Source: Leucocoprinus leucothites
Taxonomy: Eukaryota; Basidiomycota; Agaricomycetes; Agaricales; Agaricaceae
Assembly: GCA_013368445.1 (NCBI GenBank)
Contig: JAACJO010000039.1
Location: 108,877 to 172,876, forward strand
Reading direction: 5' to 3'
DNA length: 64,000 nt
Position 1 is the first letter of the stretch. The number at the start of each line of letters is the position of its first letter. The position numbers and the translations under genes are program-made. The notes below the pieces were generated by a model, which saw only the letters and a program-made list of their open reading frames with translations, had not been told where the DNA came from and made no database searches. This document shows, piece by piece, positions 16,418 through 27,300 of the stretch.

Positions 16418-19160
16418 TTAGTCTTCCTCCAGGATCTCATCCTCGCCGACTCGGGCCTAATGAAAAACGTTATTGTCTGCAGGGCCAGCTTTTGACCATT
16501 CACATGACCTACCTTTTCAACCAATTTCCGTCGCTTCTCCCTTGCTTTGAGTTGTACCTTGAGATACTTGCTGAGGGGAGTGTCCTTCAGCTGGGCTTTC
16601 AGCTCGTTTTCCCAGTCGGAAACAGCGGCCATTTTGCCTGGAGCAAATGTAACCTCTTTCCTCCGCGTCTCGACCCACTTTGCGCTCTCCTCAACGCGCT
16701 CCAGCAGTGTCTTCACTATACTTTGCTCCTTACTGGTCCCGGATGCAGCGGAATTAGACTTGGCCGATTTAAGACTTCGCCTTAGGAGCACTACAATTGG
16801 AACTGTGATTTCTGGAAAGCCGACACTGCCGTGGACCACAGGACTGGAAAGCCATTCAGCGAGAAGGTAGGTCGTTTCTTCTGTGATGCCTTCGTAATAC
16901 ACCCGAGTCTTGACATATTGCTGGGGAACCCGGATTTGAGTCTCGAAATCCAACGGCTTCAGTGTAGAAGACTTGGGCTTGCTTGAAGGAGAAATGATGG
17001 AGGTAAGAATGGGAACGAGGTAGGGTGAGACGGGGACGTAAGTGCCCGTGTGTTTGGTGAGATTGAGGATCGAGCGGATAATTTGTAGATGGAAGGGATA
17101 CGACCGACTGTTGGGAATGAGCCTGTCAAAGAGAACAGGACATGAGACTATGTTTCATAGGGAAATTTCAAAGGAATTACTTGATTGCTCCGAGGGCTAC
17201 CTGAACAAGAGGATAAATTAACGGTTTCATCTCACTTTCCTTCCCCGTCTGTAGTTCCGCTTCCTTACTGCACGCCTTTGCCAGAATAAGACACCAGAAG
17301 TCAACGGAGTGAGCGAACTGCCAATTATACACCTGCTTGTAGGATTCCTAATATAGATCCAGGTATGAATATATGATAGGAGATAACGGATAAAATTAAA
17401 AGCACCTTCGTTTTCATTTTCATGCTATTCCGTAGGTGAATAGCGAGTTGACGAATATAACCAAAAGCATGTTGGTAAGCCGCCCCGTGATCGATACAGA
17501 AGACTTCCGATGCAGAATTTTTCATCAAGTTTATCGAAGGCAAGGTATATGCGCTCGTGCTTTTGGATGATCGGATCAAGGTGAGGTATGTGTTCTGAAG
17601 ATAGTATGGGATAAACACTTCCGGCGACAATTATAGGTATTTTCTGAATTTACCTTGAGTATTGCGTCACGAATGCTGTCATCGTTCGACATTGCGAGTC
17701 GCCGTACCGACAGAAAGGCGGCTATCCGAGTGTCATCATCAGCACTCGACCACAGGTCTAGACTTGTCTACAGTGGAGCTTAGCTGCGCCAGACGCGATA
17801 GGAATACAAAAGGCACCTACTTTCAGGTATGATTTGACAGATTTACGACTGCTGACTACGTAGGGAATGATTTTGGCACTTTCCGTTACGGCAAGACGTA
17901 GGAGTTCTTTATCGGTCAGTTGTGACAGGAGGTGGATTACGTTGTGGAAGTATGCGAGAATCATCTTCTGTAATGTTTTGAATTTGGCGGTTTGTGTTGG
18001 TGGCTTGCTATTGTTGAGATAGGAACATATAAGAATGAGTCCGCGGAGGTTCGGTGAAACAATCTTCGAGGCTTACAATTTCCCATTTGCTAGGGTCTTG
18101 TAAGGTACGTGATGATCCAGCACAACAGGGGTATACCGCAGTGCTGTGGTAACAAGCTTGTTATAGACTACACGTCAACTTAGATGTGACCCCAAATAGC
18201 TGAAGAATGGAAGATGAGGCATACCAGAGGAGCTAGATATACTCCAAGCGACAACTTGATCATCCTCGTTCATGTGGGCTGCCGCTCGAAATGCGATTAA
18301 TAGCTTGCGAAGCGCCTTCAGAGACTGATGCTAAACAAACCGATTGATAGGAGTGTATTAGAAAGACTGTCTATGGAAACGACCGTTGTTCGCGCGAGAT
18401 AATGACCACATACCTCGAGAAGAGCCTTTTGCCATTGTCGTAGATGTTCTTTCGTTAGTGTGGGTGTCTTCTCTTCTTCTTCCACGTCCTCGTGTCCCAT
18501 TTCCTCGTCCTCATCAGCCGCATCAGGGTTAAATTCTAGCAGTTCGCGGTCGTTTTCTTGTAAGTATTTATAGAAATCTGGGTCTTTTTCGGCGAGCTTG
18601 GAAAGCTCGAGGAGATGAGCCTGACCCTCATCTAGATTCGGATGTCAAGTCAGTGATGTACGAATCTTATGGCCTTTAAACCTTACCGTCCAGGTCGTCT
18701 ACCGAAGCAAAGGAGGCATTATCATCGAAGTCCTCGGCATCTTCAACAGCGTCTTCATCTCCAGAAAGCTGCGAGCCTTATGAGAATCCCGCGGGGACAT
18801 GGAAAATTTTACTCTCACATCATTTCCTTCATTTTCTACATCATCATCACTTTCCTCCATGAAGGCCCCACTCAAGAAATCGTCCACAGATTTCACCCTG
18901 TCCTGTAATGAGCTGAGGCAAGCACCCGAGGGTAGCGGGACACACCCTTTCTTCTTAGAGGAAGCCTCGTTCTCTCCAACATCGTCTTCATCGGAACCAA
19001 TTTCGGCGTCGTCAGTCGTTGGCTGTGGTTTTTCGCCTTTGGATCCCTTCCGCCGTTGGAATTTTTTGCGGATTGCCTGGGATTTGTGTCGCGCCTGTAT
19101 TTGTTTCTTCAGTTGACCACTTGCGGCAAATTTTCTCGAGGCTTTGTTTGCTTTTCCCAT
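16418..19160 (-). CDS. NOC2: Nucleolar complex protein 2 (NOC2 family)
   Basis: Noc2 forms complexes with Noc1 and Noc3 that mature and export pre-60S ribosomal particles from the nucleolus. The start at 19160 gives [20 protein letters not shown], a basic lead typical of the family. An acidic Ser/Asp/Glu stretch follows, and then [20 protein letters not shown], close to the family signature (VDDFL...F). The C-terminal half contains [43 protein letters not shown], a [20 protein letters not shown] basic tail and, after a last intron, [12 protein letters not shown] before the taa stop at 16418. The middle of the protein is split by many small introns, and not every join was traced. The family call is firm from both ends. 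It lies tail-to-head 225 bp downstream of the METTL14-like gene. Confidence 0.88.
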
Positions 19161-19385
19161 GTCTGAGAAGTAAAGAGCCAACAAAGTGGGTGTAAGGTGT
19201 TAAACTTCGAGTGTTGCTTAATGGAACAGAATCCCCGAAAAATCTTGGATGCTGTATTATGTCATACCGGCCCGACCCGCCGCTCTTTTCCGCTCGATTA
19301 ACAGGAGGTAAATGCAGTTTGTCTATTCAGAGAACCCTTCGAAAGCACAGTGCACAGCAGATGTCCAAAAATTGCAAATAAACAA

Positions 19386-21586
19386 TTAAAAGCCGCCACC
19401 TCCCCACTGTCCCCCCATGCCCATGTTATGCATATTATTCATATTCATATTCATGTTCATGTTCATGTTCATCCCACCCATATTCATGCCATTACCCATA
19501 GCGCCTATCAAATAAGATTAGTACCCAGGAGCGAACAGAGCCCTGGAGAGTTGACAGCGCACCTTGATCTCCCCAACCCATTCCGGCGTTATTCATAGAG
19601 GGATTGAAGACTGGCACCCCTCCGAACCCCACGGCCGTATGACTGTGTCCTTGGAAACCTCCAGGACCCATCTGACCCATCATCTGTTGATGTTGCATAG
19701 ACATCGGTGGACCAACATTAACACCTCCCATTGGTCCAACCGATGCCATACCCATATTAGCATTATTCGCATTTAATGGTGTGTGACCATGGCCACCAGG
19801 CATCCCAGGCGGTCCCATACCTCCCACGTTCATGTTACCCATTGCATTCACATTCGTGCCCACGTTCATCATCGGATTCCACCCAGAAGAGATCATCTCC
19901 TCCATAGGTACCGGAACTCCCATTCCCATTCCAAGGTGATTGACACCCACGCCCATGCCCATCATACCTGGCTGGACCATCATTTGATTTTGACCGACCA
20001 TCTGGTTCTGGGGTAAGACTACGGGGGTGTGGTTGATGAATGCGTTTGTTCGGTTGCCCGGTGTGAATCGATTAGCGCTGGAGTTATTAGCATTCGAGTT
20101 GGCATTTGAAGGAATCCCAACTGCGACACCGCCGCTCATGGCTGAACCGCCACCACCGGACATGTTTTGACCGTGCCGGACTGGGGATTTAGGACGAAGA
20201 GCATCGATCTCAGATGTCATTGGTACGACAGCCTTTCCGTTAGTGAACAATTGCTTGATTTTTTCTTCCCAGGTTTCGTGTCGCCATTTCGTGGCTTGGC
20301 CACCTTCTTCGCCCTCGACGTGTACGGAGCCGTCTTCTGACGCTGAGAGTTGACGGTCGAGACCTTTGGTCATCACAGTGACCCAACCCCGACGAAGAGA
20401 CGATGGCCGTCCAAATATCTCGAGACGCCGGATTCCGAGACAAAAGTTCTCGATCAGGGTATACATCTCTGGGGGTTTTCGGGTTGGATCCGCCGGGTCA
20501 CCCTCCCAAATAATGACATCGGTATCTGTGGATAGTGAATATAAGCGCATTGCAAGGGATCCTGTAGATAGATCATCTAGAGTTACGCACCCACATTACA
20601 ATGAACAAACCAACTATCAGTCGAGCGTCGAACAGTCCCACGAATGCCAATGAGGCAATGTTGCTTTGTTCTTGTTAATAGTGAGGTAGTTGGAGGATCA
20701 GTCTAATATAAGTGAACAGTACTTGTCAGTGATGCTTGACGAACGGAGATGGAGTGAGAAGTCTGACCCCTGGTCCCTGATTAGTGGTTTTGTTCGTCTT
20801 AACCCAGACCACATCTTCACAGCGACGGTATCCCCATTTTGCTAGAACTTCCCGTCCTCTCTCGAGTCCTTCCCCCGCACCACTTCCAACCCAAAGAAAA
20901 ACAAAACTCGGGTCGGCTGCGAGACTTGGGACAGGTAGTTCTTGGAGCTGGTCCCAACCAAATGATGACGAGAAGGGCGGATCTAGGAGAATGACATCGA
21001 ATTTGTTGGGGTGAAGAGATGACAGCTCGGTATAAGGAAGATAGTAGGGTGATGTGGAATGATTATTGACAGAGTTCTTCTTCAGTGTCAGGAGTCGTTG
21101 TTGCTTGGGATATCTGAAGGGTGTGAACGCACTTAATCAGCTGTCAGTGAGATACGTGAAAGGTAATTACTCTTCAAATCTATGCTCGGGTTCGGCACCG
21201 ATCACCCAGTTTTGAGCCCACTCTCCGCCGTCCACGTATCGTTGGGAATAATCGTTCCGGATAGTCTCTTCCTCTGGTACGTAGTTTTGGTATCTGGCAA
21301 GCCTGGCCTTCTTAGCTGGAGGTAGGTCGGAACGATCTGGTTCCTCAGTCTTTAGGGAGGGTGATGGCAAAGGCGAATCATCATCAGGTGTTAATGGGGG
21401 TGAAGGCGCGGTGGGAAGTTTGAGTAGCTCCTCTGGCGGAGACGGAAGAGATTGTAGTTGTCGTCGAAACTTCAGTTGTGAGGCACGAACTTTCTCTATT
21501 AAGACAGCATGAGAGGTGAGGAGTTCATTTGCCTGGCTGAGGAGCTCAGTCGTGGATTCGGTTGCCATCATATTGCTGCCAATCAA
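19386..21586 (-). CDS. METTL14/Kar4-like subunit of the m6A RNA methyltransferase
   Basis: This is an MT-A70 family protein of the METTL14 branch, the RNA-binding partner of the METTL3/Ime4 catalytic subunit that makes N6-methyladenosine in mRNA. An N-terminal helical, Pro/Ser-rich region (about 90 residues) precedes [18 protein letters not shown], which matches METTL14 (DYCQHFVDTGHRPQNF). The methyltransferase fold shows [10 protein letters not shown], then a [12 protein letters not shown] block, and [32 protein letters not shown] matches IERLRPKSP of METTL14. The C-terminal 200 residues are low complexity: Met/Asn/Gly-rich, ending in repeated Asn-Met dipeptides and GGQWGGGGF. An in-frame [10 protein letters not shown] start at 21568 is equally possible. 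The catalytic DPPW of METTL3 is DPPF here, so activity of its own is doubtful. It is divergent from the chromodomain gene. Confidence 0.86.
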
Positions 21587-22501
21587 GGTATATGGCTACA
21601 ATTGAGTTCTGTTTGCTGTGGGGGGCGAGCTAACACAAATTAGGTTATATATCGGGTACGCTTGAAGCAGAACATACCGAATTTGTGAGTTCAGATTACC
21701 GACAAGGATCCATAACGAAATATATGGAGAAAGAGGACAATATTCAGCCTAGGGCCCAAGTTGCTTGATGTTGAACCTAGCAAAAGTTCCCTTTGACCAA
21801 GGCAGTCACGTCACATATTTGTTCTTATTTGTTTCAGAGGCTGCTACTCTGACCCCTATTTCGGCAAATTTATGTGCGTTCAGAAAAAATAAACTTCGGT
21901 TTGACAGCCAGGCTTATCGGTCATGTCAGCTTCTTCCAAACGAAGTTTTACTTCCTGACATGAAATTGCCCCCGTTCCACAAGCAGGCGACCAATTTCCA
22001 TCGAATACGTCGTTTCTTCCAGCATGAAGTATGCAGCCTCCAAGTATATCCTTCCATGGGTCGTTATGCCGTTCAAGCTGATATTCGACCCTCTAGATCG
22101 CCAATACCCGGGCTTTTACCCTCTTTCCGTCGTGCTGCATAGGAAAATGCACAAATGCACAAAAATTATACCAAACATGCAGAAAATCGATTCGCCATCA
22201 CGTATCCCTGAAAACATCGACTCTCAGACGTCGACGCAAATTTTCTTCGATGGGTTGCTAGCGGGGGTAAATGAATGAACTATACCCCTTTGAATATCTA
22301 GGTACACCAGCTCGCGAGTAAAAACACCGTGAGAATTTTGCGAGATACCTCTTTCACTTCCCGCTCCTACAGTGCCCTCTCAAGGGGTTCCTCGCGCGTC
22401 CAAAGACCTTTTCTGGTGTGTAGTTCCACCTTTGTCGCCGCCTATCATTTACGAACGCGTCTTTGATCGCGTAATAGGCGTCATTTCCTGTTTCCTGTCA
22501 T
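21587..22501. promoter_or_regulatory. Divergent region between METTL14-like and chromodomain-fusion genes
   Basis: About 915 bp lie between two divergently transcribed genes and would contain both promoters. Plus frames at 21765-22142 and 22024-22278 show no recognised protein features. No clear TATA box was seen. Confidence 0.5.
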
Positions 22502-23957
22502 ATGCCTGTTTTCCGAGCGCATGATGCCGCTTCCGACGATTCGTATCCGATTCCAACTCCACTTTCGTGGACGCCAGTTTCTTCGCGCGCATCATCACGC
22601 ACGCTAGCTGAACCATACACTATACTCCCCAAAGAAAAGCGTCAAGAGAAGCTTAAACAAGTGACCAATGCCACCGTTGATGCGCGGGAGACTATCACTA
22701 TTTCTGGGGTCACGCTAACCCCAACCGTCGTTTTCGATACATTCTGGAAGTTCGCGGCTGAGAGAAAGGCACTTGATGACCGGCGCAGAGCAGGGGGACC
22801 ATGGCCGTAAGCAGGTCTTTCGTTGATGCTTTGAGATATATTCAAATTCGTTCACTCTCTGTAGCTGGACAGAAGACCCGATCCTTCAATCATACTTCTT
22901 TTGCAACACATTTCGTGTGTTGGATAAACAGAGCCAGTATATCATTCGTGAAGTTATCGAAAAGGGATCGCAAAAGCCGGAGGAAGTCGCCTTTCGGGTC
23001 ATTCTGTACAATCTGTTCACCAGGATCGAAACCTGGGAGCTTCTCAGAGACGAGGTCGGACCGTTGGAATGGGCCAAATACAATAGAAACAAATACGTGG
23101 CGGTCCTGCGCGAGGCAAAGGATGCGGGAAAGCCGCTCTACACTGGCGCTTTTCAGAAACCCGCTCCCAAGTTCGAACACTCGGCCGGCTATGTCAATCA
23201 TTTGATTTTGCTGGAGGTCTTTATGGACAATGAACTGCACAAGAAATGCATCAGTGCATGGAACATGGCTGATGTTTATGAATGGCTAGTGTCTTTCCCA
23301 AGTATGGGGGAATTCTCGACATATCAGCTCATGCTGAACCTTTCGTACAGCAAGGTCCTAAACTTCCACCGCAACGATTTCGTTGTTCCCGGACCAGGGG
23401 CTTCTTCAGGTCTCACAAAGATGTTTGGCAAGAGTGCCATGGCCGCTGCCATCAGTGCCAACCCCGACTTCGAAGTTGAGGCTATCCGTTGGCTGACGGA
23501 TAACCAAAAGTATCATTTTGAACGACTTGGTCTAGAGCCTCCGGTGCTTGGACCCCAAAAGCTTCCTATGGACGTCGCGGATATAGAGCATACTCTGTGC
23601 GAGGTGGACAAATATTCCCGAGAGGCCCATCCAAGCTTCAAGGGAAAACGGAAGGAGCTTTGGCGAAAGTACGAGACCAGGACATCACTTCCGAAGGCCG
23701 TATTTCCGAAAGCTTGGAAGCACCCCGCGAGGAATACGCCCAGAATAAGGGAGAATAAAAGGCTCGTCGTTGAGAAACGGTATTCGGTTAGTCGAATTAA
23801 AACACATCGTGATACGAAGAATGGCAGGGAATACTTGGTACATTGGTGGGGATATCCAGATTCCGATGATACGTGGGAGCCAGAGGCAACCTTGGAAGAC
23901 GATGCTAAGGGAGCGGTTGAGGATTATCGGGCGAAGTTGAAGGGGAAAGGGAAATGA
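22502..23957 (+). CDS. DNA-hypermodification-type helical domain (HMUDK/aGPT-PPlase-like) fused to a chromodomain
   Basis: Two exons (22502-22806 and 22865-23957; 58-nt intron) encode 465 residues. Residues 1-78 are a variable lead. From about residue 81 the protein reads FWKFAAERKALDDRR, WTEDPILQSYFFCNTFRVLD, then EVAFRVILYNLFTRIETWEL. This conserved pattern (Glu-Arg, Arg, Trp-Thr-x-Asp-Pro, Phe-x-Asn, Arg-x-x-Asp) is the one I know from the helical domain of phage 5-hydroxymethyl-dU DNA kinases and the related alpha-glutamyl/putrescinyl-thymine pyrophosphorylase families. No P-loop kinase motif is visible. A basic linker leads to a C-terminal chromodomain (about residues 408-456; EYLVHWWGYPDSDDTWEPE has the aromatic cage positions). 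The inferred role is a chromatin-targeted enzyme or binder acting on modified DNA bases. The chromodomain is certain; the first domain's family is likely; the activity is unknown. Confidence 0.75.
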
Positions 23958-24306
23958 GGAGGTCTTTTTTTCGGCGTTAATCTAGGCAGGTTCTCGTTTC
24001 TTGGTTTAGCTTCTTGGTTATCTTGATTGCTCGTTTGTGTTGTGCTATCCGCAGAATTGTCTTGGTTATCTTTCTTGCATATCGCAATGTAATGTCTCCT
24101 TGTATCAACACGTATGTAGTGCTTAGTCCGCAGTGAAGGTAATGATCATGACAATGGTGTGGAAACGGAAAAGGCAATTCTGTACGAGGGATGAAAATTG
24201 TTTGTTGTTGTTTGCCGACGCGTTCGACGCGCCTCAAGAAAGTCAACTGGAGTATTGATCCAATCCAACTCTCTACCAGGCAAGGCTTGGCCGAATACTC
24301 CTTGCC
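23958..24306. other. Intergenic region upstream of NUP192
   Basis: About 350 bp between two plus-strand genes. T-rich 3' sequence follows the chromodomain gene. No further gene is seen. Confidence 0.4.
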
Positions 24307-27300
24307 ATGGAATCAATATCGAGGCTCCGGGCTGCCCTATACAAGGCCTTATCACCTGCAACTGCCTATTATAATGAGCAGGAACTCTTTGACGAACTAA
24401 TGGTCCAAAAACCCCACTTGCTCAAACTGTTGGATGTTGGGCAAAGGAATCTACAGGAGCAGAAGGAAATAGAATCAGGTGCGCTCAATTTCACTCAATA
24501 ACTATAGACTTTACTGAACCTATAACTGTAGGGAAGACTGTGATCGAGGGCAAGCAGGTGGCAATCAATGCCGAATTCGCCAGACAAGTGTTATTCCTCT
24601 CACAGCAACTCGAATGCTCAGAACGATACATTGCGGCACTTCTGGACGAAGTGATGAAAGAAAATCCGAACATCGACGCTGTTACAAGCCTCGAACTGAC
24701 TGTCGAGTTATTCCACCTGCGGCGGCGACACTTGGTCGACTCATTGCGGTACCTTGTCGATGCAACGGAGGCGGCTGAATCGAATAGGGATAACCAAACT
24801 TACGCGCGGATAGCACGATATTTTATTACCGAGTTCGTTCCGGCTTCGCCAGGTCAAGGTGGAAGTTTTACCCTTGTCACAAGGATATGGAAGCAGATTG
24901 AGCAGTTGGATGCACTCGTTGCGCGAGGGGACAATGCAAGGCGGGGAGCGGCGAGTAATACCGTTGCACCTGGCGGTCAAGGTTCGTTCTTCAATTATAC
25001 ACCGGGGATATATAATATAACACATTTATAGGCGTGCCTTCCCTTGGTTTCGACATCCTGAATTCCCGCTACGAGTCACTCAAATACGAGCGAAGATCTC
25101 TAGCAGTTACTCTATCCTCTATCTCACATCTCGGTTACTTTTCGTCTATGGAGGTCAAACTCGTTGTCGAGTGGTTATCAAATAATCCTTCTCACCCGCT
25201 CACCTACTATTTCCTCACTGCCATCCTTCTCGCTTTCGACCCTATTGACCCCTCGAGTTCGTCTGGTCAACTCAGGCAGAACCTCGCGTCGGATAAAGCG
25301 ACTGTTGCGTTTATGACTCAAATTCTCGGGCCCTCAGTGGCTTGGAAAGAGCCAGGCTTGAAAGCGACCATCCTTCTGAAATGGACGATGTTCCTGACGG
25401 AGGCGAGACACAACGATCCTTCGCTTGAAAATCGGGATGGGTTCAAGGCGGAGGAGTTGGAGACTCAGGTCTGGAATGGTGTTCAAGGAGACGCATTTAC
25501 TTACCTCAAACTCTCTATCCAACATCTTACGAGCAAACGCTCAGCTGGCTCTGCTCAGGTTATGGCAGCGGAGATCCAGGAACAGCGTGAAGTGCCGCCT
25601 GATGATTTCCGGAACACCGTCCTCTTCGCGTACGAGACGCTTCTGCGCTCCCTGATCACTCATGCCTCATCCGAGTTGAGGAAGGTCAAGCAGAGACAAG
25701 AAGATATCGCACATGCAAGGGATCGAACTCGCACCGCTTCAGCACGGTTCGCTGGGAGTGTTCCTCCTGAACCAGAAAGACCCGAGCCTCCAGCACGCAA
25801 CGACATTGCTGCGCTGTACGTGTTGTTAGGCGCACTTTATTCCGCTCTTCCCCCTGAGCGTGGATTGCAGTTCTGGGGTGCAGCATCCGGAGACCACTCA
25901 AAACTGTCGTATATGGAGTATTTAGAGACGACGACAGGACGACTACCTGCATTTTTGCAATGGGCAGTTTGGTCCACTTCGGTTCAGGATCTTCCTCTCT
26001 TGACGGCACTATATCATATGCTGAGTGGTTTGGCAAAGGGACAGCAGTGCAGCGAGTTGGCATACAACTTTATGGCTCGCGGAGGTGCTGAGGTTCTACC
26101 TGGGAGCTCGCTCCGTCCTTCTTCGAGCAACGGTCCCAGTATCTCATGGACTGCCGTCTTTCACCTCCTCGATAGTTGGGCACAAGGTGCGGCCAGCGCT
26201 CGAGGTGCTCCTCAACCTCAGTCCCTCGGTTCCTTTGGCGGCTTCTTCAATGCTCCTGCACCAAAAATGACATCCCCACAATTTTCCATTAGCTCCAAAG
26301 AAGTCCTCTATGCACAGTCGTTCTTACGTCTCTTGTCGACAGTGGTCAAGCATTCCGTCGCTGTTCGTACTACGATTTCCAGCCATACCCAGTTCCGAGC
26401 AATTCCAACGCTAGTCTCGTTAATTCCGTTTGGTATTCCCCTAGAGCTCAAGGGGTCGATATTTGATACTTTGGCTGCTTTCTGTGAGCCTGGTGCGGGT
26501 ATTCCGGGAGTGGAGATTTGCAAGGCCGTATGGAATTTGATGGAGCGTTTGGAAGTTATCAATGTGCGTGCGAGTGCCTCTGGTGGACTTGGTGCTTTGG
26601 CTACAGGGAAGGGTGTGGAATTGGAGTTGGAGCAGATTGAAAGCATTCACAAGTTGTATCCTGCGACTATTCCGTTCTTGCGACTTTTGGGGACCTTGAT
26701 CCATTCTGCAAAACGCACGCCCCTGAAGGACCGACTACTGGATCTCGAGCCTGCTAGCACCATACCGGATAATCTGGGTCAACCATACCGTCTCCCAGGA
26801 ATTGGTCCATTCTCTTCCTTTGTCATTGACAACGTTTTTGCCAATATCCCGAGCAGGGAGTATTCTCAGCCTTCCGACAGGTGGGAGGTAAACGACCTTT
26901 GCCTCACCTTCATCGAGCGTGCGCTCGCGAGTTATGACCTCGAACCCCTGATCAACATCAGCGAGGAAATCTCCTTCAGAGTCGAGAAGCTGCTTCCCCT
27001 CATCTCGCACCCTGGTTACGATATCATGATACGCCTTTTGACCAATACGCCTCTGCAAAACAGTATTCTCTCCTATATCGTGGAAGGAGTGGAAGGCTTT
27101 GACAGAAATCTAGCGGAGGAGGAGCCTTTTTTCCGTAACACGATCGTTCGTGTTCTGAGGATTGTACATCGGGCTTTGGAGATCCAGGATTTGTTCTTGG
27201 ACGTCCTGGTGCCACTCCTTTCCGACCTTGATAATGTAACCTTTGCAAGCGTGATCCACCCAAGATCTTATTACACCCGATTCGACCAATCCCTCGCGTT

